Translations under genes and position numbers: made by a program
In this document: in pieces, positions 34,036-43,494 of the stretch
Layout: each line of letters starts with the position of its first letter
How positions within the stretch are numbered: the first letter of the stretch is position 1
Notes under the pieces: model-generated
The model's input: the letters and a program-made list of their open reading frames with translations, nothing else
What the model was told of the DNA's origin: nothing
The model's database searches: none
DNA from: Histidinibacterium lentulum
GTDB lineage: Bacteria > Pseudomonadota > Alphaproteobacteria > Rhodobacterales > Rhodobacteraceae
DNA length: 64,000 nucleotides
Assembly: GCF_003789055.1 (NCBI RefSeq)
Contig: NZ_ML119081.1
Span: forward strand, 62,001 to 126,000
Reading direction: 5' to 3'

Positions 34036-34062
34036 GCCCCGCCCCCCCTCGGGGGACGGGGC
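34036..34062 (-). terminator. Terminator of the TRAP operon
   Basis: GCCCCG-C-CCCCC (34036-34047) pairs with GGGGG-A-CGGGGC (34051-34062), loop of three bases and one mismatch, 12 bases past the dctP stop. Confidence 0.65.
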
Positions 34063-34074
34063 CGGGACCGGAGC

Positions 34075-35082
34075 TTATTCGCCGCGGATCGTGGCCAGTT
34101 CGGACATCATCGAGTCGATGACGTCCTGGCCGATGCTTTCGGCGCTGCGGTCATAGACGCCGGCCACGGCCTCGCGGATCCGCTGGAGCTCGGCAGGGTC
34201 GATCTCGTTGAACTGCATCCCGGCCTCCTGCACGCGGGCGAGCGACTGGTCCGACAGCTCGCGGCTCACGGACCGCTGCACGTCCCGGCCGATCTCGGCG
34301 CAATCGACGAGGATCTGCTGCTCTTCCTCGGAATAGGTGTTCCAGATCGGCCCGGAGAACAGCACCATGAAGGGCGTGTAGGCGTGCTGCGTCGCGGACA
34401 GGTAGTCCTGAACCTCGAAGAACTGCGACGTGTCGATCGTCACATAGGGGTTCTCCTGCGCGTCGATCGCCCTGGTCTCGAGCGCGGTGAACACCTCGCC
34501 GAAGGCCATGGGCGTGGCGTTGGTGCCCAGCGTCTGGAACGTGTCGAGGAAGATGTTGTTCTGCATGACGCGCACACGCATCCCCTCGAAATCCTCCAGC
34601 GTGGTGACCGGGCGGACCGAGTTCGTCAGGTTGCGGAAGCCGTTCTCCCACCAGGCCAGGTTCACGAGGCCGGCGTCGCGCATCCTCTCGCTCATCATGT
34701 CGCCGAAGTCGCCGTCGAGGACAGCATCGGCCTCCGCCGCATCGTTGAAGAGGAACGGCAGGTCGAACACGCCGAGCGCGGGCTCGATGCCCACGATCGG
34801 CGAGGTGGAGGTGACCACCATCTCCTGGGTGCCGGAGCGCAGGGCCTGCGTCGCGGTCAGGTCGTCGCCGAGGGCCGAGGACCAGAAGGCGTTCAGCGTC
34901 CAGGCGCCGTCGGTGCGCTCCGTCATGCACTCGCGCATGGCCTCGATGCCGTTGCCGACGGGATGGCTCTCGGCCACGCCGTTCGAGACGGTGATGGTGC
35001 GGCTCTGGATCTCCGCCGAGGCGGGCAGCGCCACGCCCGCGGCGAGGATCGTCGTCAGGGTCAGTTTCGTCAGGTTGGTCAT
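34075..35082 (-). CDS. dctP: TRAP transporter substrate-binding protein
   Basis: 335 residues from ATG 35082, with GGGAGGAA upstream. Signal peptide 1-23 (MTNLTKLTLTTILAAGVALP). Periplasmic DctP-type solute receptor: SNGVAESHPVGNGIEAM in the first strand, GDDLTATQALRSGTQEM in the ligand region, and the conserved Arg in FEGMRVRVMQNNIFLDTF, which in this family binds the carboxylate of the ligand; then NATPMAFGEVFTALETRAID. This fits an organic or sugar acid as substrate. Last gene of the dctQMP order on the minus strand, divergent from a LacI regulator and sugar-acid catabolic genes. Confidence 0.93.
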   Translation of the reverse strand: MTNLTKLTLTTILAAGVALPASAEIQSRTITVSNGVAESHPVGNGIEAMRECMTERTDGAWTLNAFWSSALGDDLTATQALRSGTQEMVVTSTSPIVGIEPALGVFDLPFLFNDAAEADAVLDGDFGDMMSERMRDAGLVNLAWWENGFRNLTNSVRPVTTLEDFEGMRVRVMQNNIFLDTFQTLGTNATPMAFGEVFTALETRAIDAQENPYVTIDTSQFFEVQDYLSATQHAYTPFMVLFSGPIWNTYSEEEQQILVDCAEIGRDVQRSVSRELSDQSLARVQEAGMQFNEIDPAELQRIREAVAGVYDRSAESIGQDVIDSMMSELATIRGE

Positions 35083-35123
35083 GGGTCTTCCTCCCTTTTG
35101 GTGTTCGTTCTGGGCTCTTCTCC

Positions 35124-36401
35124 TCAGCGCAGCCATGACAGCGGCACCAGGACAAGCTCGGGCAGCGCGACAAGCAGCATCAGCACACCGACCTGCGCGA
35201 CAAGAAACGGGGTGACCCCCCAGATCACCTGGCCGAGGGGCACCCGCGCGACGCCGCTGACGACGTTGAGCACGACGCCCACGGGCGGGGTCATCAGGCC
35301 GATGCAGGTGGTCATCACGAAGATGATGCCGAAATAGACCGGGTCGATCCCCGCGACGGTGACGACGGGCATGAGCACCGGCGACAGGATCAGGATCGTC
35401 GGAGCGAGATCGAGCACCGTGCCCACGCACAGCACCAGCAGCACGATGACCAGCATCAGGAGTTTCGGATGCTCGATCACGGGGGCCAGCAGGCGCGTGA
35501 TCTCGGCCGGAATGTTCGCGCGCGTGATCAGCCAGGAGGTCACCAGCGCCGCCGCCACGAGAAAGAGCACGACCGATGTCGTCTTCGCGGCGTTCAGGAA
35601 CACGCCATAGAGATGGCTCGGCTTCAGCTCGCGGTAGATGAACATGCCAACGAAGAGCGCGTAGACCGCCGCGATCACCGCGGCCTCCGTGGGTGTGAAC
35701 ACGCCGAAGCGGATGCCGCCGAGGATGATCACCGGCATCACCAGCGCCCAGCCCGCGCGGGCCGTCGCCACCAGGCGCTCGTATCCCGACCGGCGGGGCA
35801 GGGGCGCGATGTTCTCGCGCCGCGAGACGATGATCCAGGCGGCGATCAGCGAGGCGGCCATCAGGAGGCCCGGAAAGATCCCGCCCATGAAGAGGCCCGT
35901 GATCGAGACGTTGGCGGCCACGCCGAAGATGATGAAGGCGATGGACGGCGGGATCACAGGCGCGATCACCCCGCCCGCGGCCATCAGGCCGGCGGATCGC
36001 GGCACGTTGTAGCCTGCCTGTCGCATCATCGGAATGAGGATCGCGGCGAGCGCCGCCGAATCCGCCGCCGCCGATCCCGAGAGCGAGGCCATGACCACCG
36101 CGGCCAGCACCGCCACGATCCCGAGGCCGCCCCGGATATGGCCGACGCAGGCGACGGCGAACTCCACGATCCGTTTCGACAGGCCGCCTGCGTTCATCAG
36201 TTCGCCCGCCAGCAGGAAGAACGGGATCGCGAGCAGGGTGAAGGTATTCGCCCCGGTCACCATCTGCTGGCTGATGATCTGCGCGTTGAACTGCCCGGTC
36301 CAGACCATCATCACGACCGCGCAGAGGATCAGCGCGAAGGAGACGGGAACGCCGATGGCGAGGCCCAGAAAGAGGGTTCCGAGAAAGACGCCGAGGATCA
36401 C
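35124..36401 (-). CDS. dctM: TRAP transporter large permease
   Basis: 425 residues, GTG 36401 overlapping the dctQ stop as GTGA. About 12 membrane helices; typical DctM motifs IPFFLLAGELMNAGGLSKRI, SLSGSAAADSAALAAILIPM and GGVIAPVIPPSIAFIIFGV. Forms the Na+-driven transport channel with DctQ. Length matches the family (about 425-430). Confidence 0.95.
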   Translation of the reverse strand: MILGVFLGTLFLGLAIGVPVSFALILCAVVMMVWTGQFNAQIISQQMVTGANTFTLLAIPFFLLAGELMNAGGLSKRIVEFAVACVGHIRGGLGIVAVLAAVVMASLSGSAAADSAALAAILIPMMRQAGYNVPRSAGLMAAGGVIAPVIPPSIAFIIFGVAANVSITGLFMGGIFPGLLMAASLIAAWIIVSRRENIAPLPRRSGYERLVATARAGWALVMPVIILGGIRFGVFTPTEAAVIAAVYALFVGMFIYRELKPSHLYGVFLNAAKTTSVVLFLVAAALVTSWLITRANIPAEITRLLAPVIEHPKLLMLVIVLLVLCVGTVLDLAPTILILSPVLMPVVTVAGIDPVYFGIIFVMTTCIGLMTPPVGVVLNVVSGVARVPLGQVIWGVTPFLVAQVGVLMLLVALPELVLVPLSWLR

Positions 36402-36922
36402 GGGCGGGGGTCCTCCGCGTCGAACTCGCCGGTGAAGCGGGCCATTTCCTCGGGTGTCGTCGTTCCGGTGATCGCGCGGATCAGGCGGACCAATGCGATC
36501 CCCGCGATGGCCGCTCCGGTCACATAGGTGATGCCGAAGACCCAGATCATCGACAGGCCGACCACGGGCGCCGTCATCGACGCGTTGATCTGGTGCTGCT
36601 TCCAGGTGCCCCAGAACAGGATGACGCCGCACATCAGGATGATCCCGTTCGTCAGCGTCAGGCAGATCCGGCGACCCACGGGGCCGAGCAGGCGGACCAG
36701 GGTCTCGACGCCCACATGGGCATATTCGCGATAGGCGAGGACGGCGCCGATGAAGGTGAGCCAGACGAACATGTAGCGGGACATCTCCTCGGAGAAGTTC
36801 AGCCCGCTGTTGAAGCCATAGCGCAGCACGACGTTGCCGAACACCATGACCACCATCCCCGCGAGAAGCAGAACGAGCAGGGTCTCCGCCAGCCTGACCA
36901 GCCAGGCCTCGATACGCGCCAT
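36398..36922 (-). CDS. dctQ: TRAP transporter small permease
   Basis: 174 residues with four membrane helices (LLVLLLAGMVVMVFGNVVLR, VWLTFIGAVLAYREY and two later). The FSEEMSRYMFVWLTFIGA segment is the DctQ signature. First gene of the transporter operon, transcribed away from the LacI-family regulator at 37039. Confidence 0.93.
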   Translation of the reverse strand: MARIEAWLVRLAETLLVLLLAGMVVMVFGNVVLRYGFNSGLNFSEEMSRYMFVWLTFIGAVLAYREYAHVGVETLVRLLGPVGRRICLTLTNGIILMCGVILFWGTWKQHQINASMTAPVVGLSMIWVFGITYVTGAAIAGIALVRLIRAITGTTTPEEMARFTGEFDAEDPRP

Positions 36923-36981
36923 GATGCCTCTCTCCCTTCGGTCGCACCTCTCGCGACCGGGGACCGGCTTGCCGGTCTCTC

Positions 36982-36998
36982 ATGAAAACGCATATCAT
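36982..36998. promoter_or_regulatory. Candidate LacI-family operator
   Basis: ATGAAAA-CGC-ATATCAT is a 17-base imperfect palindrome (5 of 7 arm positions match) with a central CG, as in many LacI/GntR-type operators. It lies between the divergent dctQ (start 36922) and the LacI-family gene (start 37039), so one site could control both directions. Confidence 0.4.
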
Positions 36999-37038
36999 CG
37001 GCGGGCGGACCAGTTCAAGGAGTCCGGGGCTCCGGACG

Positions 37039-38082
37039 ATGATGTCTATAAAAAACTATAAGAGACAGTCAGTTACTCTGACGGATGTGGCCGAGGCCGC
37101 CGGTGTCAGCGTTGTCACGGTCTCCCGCGCCCTGCGCACGCCGGATCTGGTGTCCCAGGCCGCGCGGGACCGGGTGGATACCGCGATACGGGCGCTGGGC
37201 TACGTGCCCAATCCGGCGGCGCAGGCGCTGGCCTCCGCGCGGTCGCGAATCATCGGCGTGGTCATTCCCTCGGTCACCAACCAGGTCTTCGCGGATCTGC
37301 TGCGCGGGGTCATGGACGCGGTCGAGGGCACGCCCCATGCGCCGCAGTTCGTCAACACGCGCTTTCACGGCGCGCGCGAGGAGGATCTGCTCCGGATGCT
37401 CGCGACGCAGCGGCCGGCGGGCATGATCGTGACCGGCACCGACCAGACCGCGGCCAGCCGCGCGATTCTCGGGGACATGGGCTGCCCGGTCGTTCAGGTG
37501 ATGGAGACCGGCCCCGATCCCGTCGACATGATGATCGGATGCGACCATGTCGCCGCGGGACGGGCGGCGGTGCGCCACCTGCTCGATCAGGGCTACCGCC
37601 GCGTGGGCTTTCTCGGGGCGCGGATGGACCCGAGGGCGCAGCGGCGACTTGCCGGATATCGCGCAGTGATGGAGGCCGCGGGCCTCGACGATCCGGCCCT
37701 CGTCGTCACCACCGCGGAGCCCTCCTCCTACAGCGTGGGCGGGCGGCTCATGGGCGATCTGCTCAGCGCCACCCCAGACACCGACGCGGTATTCTGCAAC
37801 AACGACGACGTGGCGCTGGGCGCGCTCTTCGAGTGCCAGCGCCGCGGCCTCCGCATTCCCAGCCGCATGGGCATCGTGGGCTTCAACGATCTCGACATCT
37901 CGGCCTGTTCGGTGCCCACCATCACCTCGGTGCGCACCCATCGCTACGACATGGGCCACCGCGCGGTGGAGATGATCGTCGCGGCCCTCGAGGATGCGCG
38001 ACCCGCCGAGGCGGTCATCGACCTCGGGTTCACCTTGATGGAACGGCAGAGCAGCCGGCGACTGGAAGGAAAGACGACATGA
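37039..38082 (+). CDS. LacI-family transcriptional regulator
   Basis: 347 residues from ATG 37039. HTH at about 12-35: [20 protein letters not shown], with hinge [13 protein letters not shown]. Then a periplasmic-binding-protein-like sensor domain: [56 protein letters not shown] and [20 protein letters not shown]. The pattern is that of GntR-type repressors of sugar-acid genes. Divergent from the TRAP operon, and its stop overlaps the denD start as ATGA. It probably represses both operons and is released by the acid substrate or an intermediate. Confidence 0.92.
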   Translation: MMSIKNYKRQSVTLTDVAEAAGVSVVTVSRALRTPDLVSQAARDRVDTAIRALGYVPNPAAQALASARSRIIGVVIPSVTNQVFADLLRGVMDAVEGTPHAPQFVNTRFHGAREEDLLRMLATQRPAGMIVTGTDQTAASRAILGDMGCPVVQVMETGPDPVDMMIGCDHVAAGRAAVRHLLDQGYRRVGFLGARMDPRAQRRLAGYRAVMEAAGLDDPALVVTTAEPSSYSVGGRLMGDLLSATPDTDAVFCNNDDVALGALFECQRRGLRIPSRMGIVGFNDLDISACSVPTITSVRTHRYDMGHRAVEMIVAALEDARPAEAVIDLGFTLMERQSSRRLEGKTT

Positions 38083-39071
38083 AGATCCTGATCCTCGGGG
38101 CAGGGGGCATGATCGGCCGCCGCATCGCGGCGGCGGTGGCGGAGGCCGGGACGATCGGCGGTCAGGGCGTGACCGCCATGACCCTCGCGGACATCGCGGA
38201 GCCGCCGGTGCCGCAGGCCGGGGGGCTCTCGATCGCCGCCCATGGTCTCGATCTCTCGGAGCCCGGCGCGGTGGAGCGGCTGCTCGCGGACCGCCCCGAC
38301 GTGATCCTGCACCTTGCCGCCGTCGTCTCGGGCGAGGCGGAGGTGGATTTCGACAAGGGCTACCGCGTCAACCTCGACGCCATGCGCGCCATGCTCGACG
38401 CCATCCGTGCCGTGCCCGACTGGTGTCCGCGGCTCGTCTACGCCTCCTCGCTCGCCGTCTTCGGCCCGCCGTTTCCGGACCGGATCGACGACGATTTCGC
38501 GCCGCTGCCCGCCACCAGCTACGGCGCGCAGAAGCTGATGGCCGAGATCCTGATCTCCGACTACAGCCGCAAGGGCCATGTGGACGGGGTGAGCCTGCGA
38601 CTGCCCACCATCTGCATCCGCCCCGGCGCCCCGAACCGCGCCGCCTCGGGTTTCTTCTCGGGCATCCTGCGCGAGCCCCTGGCGGGCCTGCCCGCTGCCC
38701 TGCCGGTGCCGGAGAGCACGCGCCACTACTTCGCCAGCCCGCGCGCGGCCGTCGGCTTCTTCCTTCACGCCGCGGCGATGGACACAGCCCCCCTCGGCCA
38801 CCGCCGGGCCTTGAACATGCCGGGCCTCTCGGCCACCGTCGGCGAGGTGATCGCGGCCCTGCGGAGCGTGGCCGGGGACGCCGCCGTGGCGCTGATCCGG
38901 CCCGAGCCCGACCCGCTGGTGGCGACCATCGTGGGTGGCTGGGGGATGGACTACACTGCCGCGCGCGCCCGGGACCTCGGATTCACCGCCGAGACCCGGT
39001 TCGAGGACATCATCGCCGCCCATGTCGAGGACGAGCTCGGCGGCCGCATCGCGAAGGGAGCGGGCGCATGA
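38079..39071 (+). CDS. NAD-dependent sugar-acid dehydrogenase, DenD-like
   Basis: 330 residues, extended SDR fold: [16 protein letters not shown] with GxxGxxG at 7-13, [25 protein letters not shown], and YxxxK in [11 protein letters not shown]. The VSGEAE and [11 protein letters not shown] motifs match D-erythronate dehydrogenase (DenD) proteins, which oxidise a C4 sugar acid to the 2-keto acid. Coupled to the regulator upstream and the SDR downstream. No OtnK/OtnC genes of the C4 pathway are nearby; instead a C5-type dehydratase follows, so the true substrate may differ. Confidence 0.8.
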   Translation: MKILILGAGGMIGRRIAAAVAEAGTIGGQGVTAMTLADIAEPPVPQAGGLSIAAHGLDLSEPGAVERLLADRPDVILHLAAVVSGEAEVDFDKGYRVNLDAMRAMLDAIRAVPDWCPRLVYASSLAVFGPPFPDRIDDDFAPLPATSYGAQKLMAEILISDYSRKGHVDGVSLRLPTICIRPGAPNRAASGFFSGILREPLAGLPAALPVPESTRHYFASPRAAVGFFLHAAAMDTAPLGHRRALNMPGLSATVGEVIAALRSVAGDAAVALIRPEPDPLVATIVGGWGMDYTAARARDLGFTAETRFEDIIAAHVEDELGGRIAKGAGA

Positions 39072-39814
39072 GCCTGAGGACAGCCATCGTCACTGGCGCG
39101 GGCAGCGGCATCGGCCGCGCGGTCGCGGTGGAACTGGCCGCTCAGGGCTGGAAGGTGGCCCTTGCCGGCAGGCGCGCCGCGGCGCTCGAGGAGACCGCGG
39201 CGCTGGCCGGCACCGGGAACTGCCTCGTCCATCCCGCCGACCTCACCGAGCCCGCGGCGGCGGACGCCCTCTTCGCGGCTTGCGTCGACACCTGGGGCAG
39301 GGTGGACCTTCTCTTCAACAACGCGGGCATCTTCCCGCCCGTGGTCCCGCTCGAGGATCTGCCCCCCGAGGACTGGCGCGCGGTGGTGGCGATCAACCTC
39401 GACGCGGCCTTCTGGTGTACCCAGGCCGCCTTTCGCGTGATGAAGGCGCAGAACCCGCGCGGCGGTCGGATCATCAACAACGGCTCGGTCTCGGCCACCG
39501 CGCCGCGCCCCTTCTCGGCGGCCTACACCGCCACGAAACACGCCATCACCGGCCTGACCAAGTCCGCCTCCCTCGACGGCCGGGCCTACGACATCGCCGT
39601 GGGCCAGATCGACATCGGCAACGCGGCAAGCGACATGACCGAGGCGATGGTCTCGGGCGTGCTGCAACCCGACGGCTCGCGCCGTCCCGAGCCGGTGATG
39701 GACGTCGCCAATGTCGCCCGCTCGGTGGCGCATATGGCCAGCCTCCCGCTCGAGGCGAACGTCCTGTTCATGAACGTGATGGCCACCGCCATGCCCTTCG
39801 TCGGGCGCGGCTGA
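39068..39814 (+). CDS. Short-chain dehydrogenase/reductase
   Basis: 248 residues, classical [19 protein letters not shown] near the N-terminus, NNAGIFPP, a Ser in NNGSVSA, and YxxxK in [14 protein letters not shown]. Start ATG overlaps the DenD-like stop as ATGA. In this operon it likely oxidises a sugar to its lactone or reduces a keto intermediate; the exact step cannot be read. Confidence 0.88.
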   Translation: MSLRTAIVTGAGSGIGRAVAVELAAQGWKVALAGRRAAALEETAALAGTGNCLVHPADLTEPAAADALFAACVDTWGRVDLLFNNAGIFPPVVPLEDLPPEDWRAVVAINLDAAFWCTQAAFRVMKAQNPRGGRIINNGSVSATAPRPFSAAYTATKHAITGLTKSASLDGRAYDIAVGQIDIGNAASDMTEAMVSGVLQPDGSRRPEPVMDVANVARSVAHMASLPLEANVLFMNVMATAMPFVGRG

Positions 39815-39833
39815 GGCCCAGAAAGGAAGACCG

Positions 39834-41615
39834 ATGACCGATACGCGCGCAAGACGCAGGTTCCGGAGCCAGGAATGGTTCGACAACCCGAACAATCCCG
39901 GCATGACCGCGCTCTACCTCGAGCGCTACCAGAACCAGGGATACACCCGCGAGGAGCTGCAGTCCGAACGCCCGGTCATCGGCATCGCCCAGACCGGCAG
40001 CGACCTTGCCCCCTGCAACAAGATCCACGTCTTCCTGATGGACCGCATCAAGGCCGGCATCCGTGACGCGGGCGGAATCCCGATGGAGTTTCCCGTCCAT
40101 CCCATCCAGGAGACAGGCAAGAGGCCCACCGCGGCGCTCGACCGCAACCTCGCCTATCTCGGCCTCGTCGAGGTGCTGCACGGCTATCCCATCGACGGCG
40201 TCGTGCTGACCACCGGATGCGACAAGACCACGCCCGCGATGCTGATGGGCGCGGCCACCGTCGATCTGCCGGCCATCGCGCTCAACGGCGGGCCGATGCT
40301 CGACGGCTGGTGGAACGGCAGGCTCGCGGGCTCGGGCACGATCATCTGGGAAAGCCGCCGCCTGCTCGCCGAGGGCGCCATCGACTACGACGAGTTCATC
40401 AGCCGGGCCTGCGCCAGCGCGCCCAGCCTCGGCCATTGCAACACGATGGGCACGGCAAGCACGATGAACGCCATGGCCGAGGCCCTGGGCATGAGCCTCA
40501 CCGGATGCTCCGCCATCCCCGCACCCTTCCGCGAGCGCATGTCCATGGCCTACAAGACCGGTCGGCGGATCGTCGAGATGGTCCACGAAGACCTGAAACC
40601 CTCCGACATCCTCACCCGCGAGGCCTTCGAGAACGCCATCGTGGTCAATTCCGCCATCGGCGGCTCCACCAACGCGCCGCCGCACCTGCAAGCCGTCGCG
40701 CGTCATGCCGGAGTGGACCTGCACGTCAGCGACTGGCAGAAGGTCGGCTTCGACGTCCCGCTCATCCTCAACATGCAGCCCGCCGGCGAATACCTCGGCG
40801 AGAGCTTCTATCGCGCGGGCGGCGTGCCTGCGGTGATGGGAGAGCTCATGAAGGCCGGGCGCCTGAACGCGGGCGCCATGACCGTCACGGGCCGGCCCAT
40901 GGGCGAAAACCTTCAGGGTTGGGAGAGCCGCGACCGCGACGTGATCCTGCCCGTGGACGCGCCCTTGCGCGAGAACGCGGGGTTCCTCATGCTGTCGGGC
41001 AATCTCTTCGACAGCGCGCTGATGAAGACCTCCGTGATCTCCCCCGATTTCCGCCAGCGGTTCCTGTCGAAGCCCGGATCGGAAGGTATCTTCGAGGGTC
41101 GGGCCGTCGTCTTCGAAGGCCCCGAGGACTATCACGAGCGCATCAACGATCCGTCGCTCGGGATCGGCGAGGACACCGTTCTCTTCATCCGCGGTGTGGG
41201 CTGCGTGGGCTATCCGGGATCGGCGGAGGTGGTGAACATGCAGCCGCCCGACGCGCTGATCCGCGCCGGCATCAACCATCTGCCCACAGTGGGCGACGGC
41301 CGCCAGTCGGGCACATCGGAAAGCCCGTCGATCCTGAACGCCTCGCCCGAAGCGGCAGTGGGGGGCGGCCTCGCGTTCCTTCAGACCGGCGACCGGGTGC
41401 GGCTCGACCTCAACGCCTGCACCCTCGATGCGCTGGTGCCCGACGAGGAATGGGCCGCCCGCCGCGCCGACTGGACCGCGCCGGAGCTGCGTCATCAGAC
41501 GCCCTGGCAGGAGATCTACCGCAAGAACGTGGGGCAGCTCGCCGACGGAGGCTGTCTGGAACTCGCGACCGCCTACCACCGGATCGTCAGGGACCTGCCC
41601 CGCGACAATCACTGA
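39834..41615 (+). CDS. xylD: IlvD/Edd-family sugar-acid dehydratase (D-xylonate dehydratase-like)
   Basis: 593 residues. The N-terminus [20 protein letters not shown] matches the Caulobacter D-xylonate dehydratase XylD pattern closely, and the close resemblance continues along the whole chain. Iron-sulfur ligands expected from the family are Cys61 (LAPCNKIH), Cys129 (TTGCDKTTP) and Cys202 ([11 protein letters not shown]). Catalyses removal of water from a sugar acid to a 2-keto-3-deoxy acid in the cytoplasm. Lies 19 bases after the SDR. Together with the TRAP uptake system this indicates growth on a pentonate or similar acid; L-arabonate or D-fuconate are alternatives to D-xylonate. Confidence 0.88.
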   Translation: MTDTRARRRFRSQEWFDNPNNPGMTALYLERYQNQGYTREELQSERPVIGIAQTGSDLAPCNKIHVFLMDRIKAGIRDAGGIPMEFPVHPIQETGKRPTAALDRNLAYLGLVEVLHGYPIDGVVLTTGCDKTTPAMLMGAATVDLPAIALNGGPMLDGWWNGRLAGSGTIIWESRRLLAEGAIDYDEFISRACASAPSLGHCNTMGTASTMNAMAEALGMSLTGCSAIPAPFRERMSMAYKTGRRIVEMVHEDLKPSDILTREAFENAIVVNSAIGGSTNAPPHLQAVARHAGVDLHVSDWQKVGFDVPLILNMQPAGEYLGESFYRAGGVPAVMGELMKAGRLNAGAMTVTGRPMGENLQGWESRDRDVILPVDAPLRENAGFLMLSGNLFDSALMKTSVISPDFRQRFLSKPGSEGIFEGRAVVFEGPEDYHERINDPSLGIGEDTVLFIRGVGCVGYPGSAEVVNMQPPDALIRAGINHLPTVGDGRQSGTSESPSILNASPEAAVGGGLAFLQTGDRVRLDLNACTLDALVPDEEWAARRADWTAPELRHQTPWQEIYRKNVGQLADGGCLELATAYHRIVRDLPRDNH

Positions 41616-41813
41616 TCGCCCCGCCCCGGAGGACCGGCTCGCGAGGGCCGGAGCGGCCCGCGGACGTGGCTGCGGCCCGCACGCCACGTTCCGCCGGCCC
41701 TCCGGACGCGCAGGGGCGGCCGGGGCATGGTCCGCCGGGCGGAGTGACCGGTGGCGCGCTGACGCAACGGCCGCTATCGTCGCCGCGACGGCAGGATCAA
41801 CCCGGAGACCACC

Positions 41814-42275
41814 ATGCGCAGACTTCCCGGCCTCTTGGCCATGCTCGGCCTTCTCGGGCCCGCCACCGCTTCGGCTCAGACCGTCCTCCCCTGCGACGGC
41901 CGCGTCGACGTCACCCAGATCGTCGAGCCGTGGGAGACGCGGACCCGCGCCTTCGCCCAGGGCGCCATCCGCATCTTCGAGGTCTATGTCGACCCCAACG
42001 TCGCACAGGGGGCCTTCGTCGGCGTTCTGCATCCGGCCCCGACGGAGGACGGGATCGCCGCCAACCGCGGGTGCACCGCGGTGATGACCGCCCTGACGCC
42101 GGACGGCATGATGGCCGAAGCCTATATCGAGGATGCGACCGCCCGTTACGATCCCGCGCGCGGTCTGACGATCACCGTGCCGATCCGCATTCTGGGTGGC
42201 GCCTCCGACGTGACCGACACGCTGGTCTTCACCGTGAACCAGGCCACCGGACAGGTCCTGCCGGGCGACGGCTGA
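41814..42275 (+). CDS. Small secreted protein of unknown function
   Basis: 153 residues with a signal peptide (MRRLPGLLAMLGLLGPATAS, then AQ). Two cysteines in the mature part (VLPCDGRVD and NRGCTAV) could form a disulfide. Pattern suggests an all-beta periplasmic domain (IRIFEVYVDPN, LTITVPIRILGGASD). No family recognised. Isolated by about 200 and 270 bases from its neighbours. Confidence 0.65.
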   Translation: MRRLPGLLAMLGLLGPATASAQTVLPCDGRVDVTQIVEPWETRTRAFAQGAIRIFEVYVDPNVAQGAFVGVLHPAPTEDGIAANRGCTAVMTALTPDGMMAEAYIEDATARYDPARGLTITVPIRILGGASDVTDTLVFTVNQATGQVLPGDG

Positions 42276-42547
42276 CCGACGGGCGGGCCCGCGCCGATGA
42301 GGGCGGAATCCGACCCCTGTTCCGCAAGCCCGCCTCACGATCCGCGAAAAAAGAACGTCCGTCTCCTCTGGCGTTCCTGCGGGGACAGATGTTCTTCTCC
42401 GCCCGGCGCCCCGAAATGCCCGTATCCGGCCCGCCGGTCCTGCAAGATGGCCGGACCGGCCTCCGCCTTCCAGGCCGCGCCGTGCCGTTTGACGAGGGCG
42501 CGGCGGCACCCGATATGGCGGGGGACACCGACACTGGGAGACAGACC

Positions 42548-43486
42548 ATGTCCTATCGCACCGTCCTCGCCGGCACCGCCACCCTGGCCCTGCTCGCCGC
42601 ACCTGCCGCCGCGCAGGAATTCGGCCCGCTCCTGACGCCCGCCGAGCTTTCCGAGGCGCAGTCGAGCGTCGATCCGCTCGTCATCGACATCCGCGCCTTC
42701 GACGAGGCCTATGCCCAGGGTCACATCCCCGGCGCCGTCAGCGCGCCCTATGCTCTCTTCCGCGGTCCCTCCGACAATCCCGGTCTGCCGCCCTCCGAAG
42801 AGGCCCTGACCGCCGTGCTGCAGGACCTCGGCGTCGAGACCGACCGCCCGGTCGTCGTGGTGCACCAGGGGTCCGATGTCACGGATTTCGGTGCCGCCGC
42901 CCGGGTCTACTGGACGCTGAAATCGAGCGGCGTCACGGACCTCGCGATCCTCAACGGCGGCGTGAGCGCCTGGGAAGAGGCGGGGCTGGAGCTCTCCACC
43001 GAGATCGTGGATGCGCCCGACAGCGACATCGTGGTCAGCTTCTCGACCGAATGGCTGGCCACGGCCGAGGACGTGCAGGCGGCGATCGACGCGGGCGAGG
43101 GCTCGCTTCTTCTCGACGCGCGCCCCGAAAGCTTCTGGAACGGCGAGCAGGCGCATCCCGCGGCGGCCCGTCCGGGAACCCTGCCGCAGTCGCAGTACTT
43201 CGTGCATGACAGCTGGTTCTCCTCCGGGCCGGTCATCGTCGACGCCGCCGCCGCGCGGGCGCTGGCCGAAGAGCAGGATTTCACCGGGGCCGATGAGATC
43301 ATCTCCTTCTGCAACACCGGGCACTGGGCCGCGACCAACTGGTTCGCGCTGAGCGAGCTCGCCGGCATCGACGACGTGAAGCTCTACCCGGAATCGATGG
43401 TCGGCTGGTCCAATGCGGGCTACGAGATGGCCAACGTCCCCGGAATGCTTCAGAACCTGCGCAACCAGGTCTTCGGCAACAACTGA
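42548..43486 (+). CDS. Periplasmic thiosulfate sulfurtransferase, double rhodanese
   Basis: 312 residues with signal peptide 1-23 (ends AAPAAAQ). Two rhodanese domains: the first (about 30-150) has VIDIRAFDEAYAQGHIPGAV but its active-site loop VVVHQGSDVTDFGAA lacks cysteine; the second (about 165-300) has LLDARPESFWNGE and the active Cys255 in FCNTGHWAATNWF. Transfers sulfane sulfur in the periplasm. Nine bases before a YeeE/TsuA-type permease, so the two probably handle the same sulfur compound. Confidence 0.9.
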   Translation: MSYRTVLAGTATLALLAAPAAAQEFGPLLTPAELSEAQSSVDPLVIDIRAFDEAYAQGHIPGAVSAPYALFRGPSDNPGLPPSEEALTAVLQDLGVETDRPVVVVHQGSDVTDFGAAARVYWTLKSSGVTDLAILNGGVSAWEEAGLELSTEIVDAPDSDIVVSFSTEWLATAEDVQAAIDAGEGSLLLDARPESFWNGEQAHPAAARPGTLPQSQYFVHDSWFSSGPVIVDAAAARALAEEQDFTGADEIISFCNTGHWAATNWFALSELAGIDDVKLYPESMVGWSNAGYEMANVPGMLQNLRNQVFGNN

Positions 43487-43494
43487 GGCAAGTC

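Noticed and set aside
39834-41615. Dihydroxy-acid dehydratase (IlvD) of branched-chain amino acid synthesis
   Set aside because: The N-terminus and motif spacing follow the sugar-acid dehydratase XylD type, and the operon context (TRAP, LacI, dehydrogenases) is catabolic.
40217-42547. Large fusion frame joining the dehydratase region to the rhodanese
   Set aside because: The part before 42548 is the wrong frame of xylD and an intergenic stretch. The rhodanese has its own start and signal peptide at 42548.
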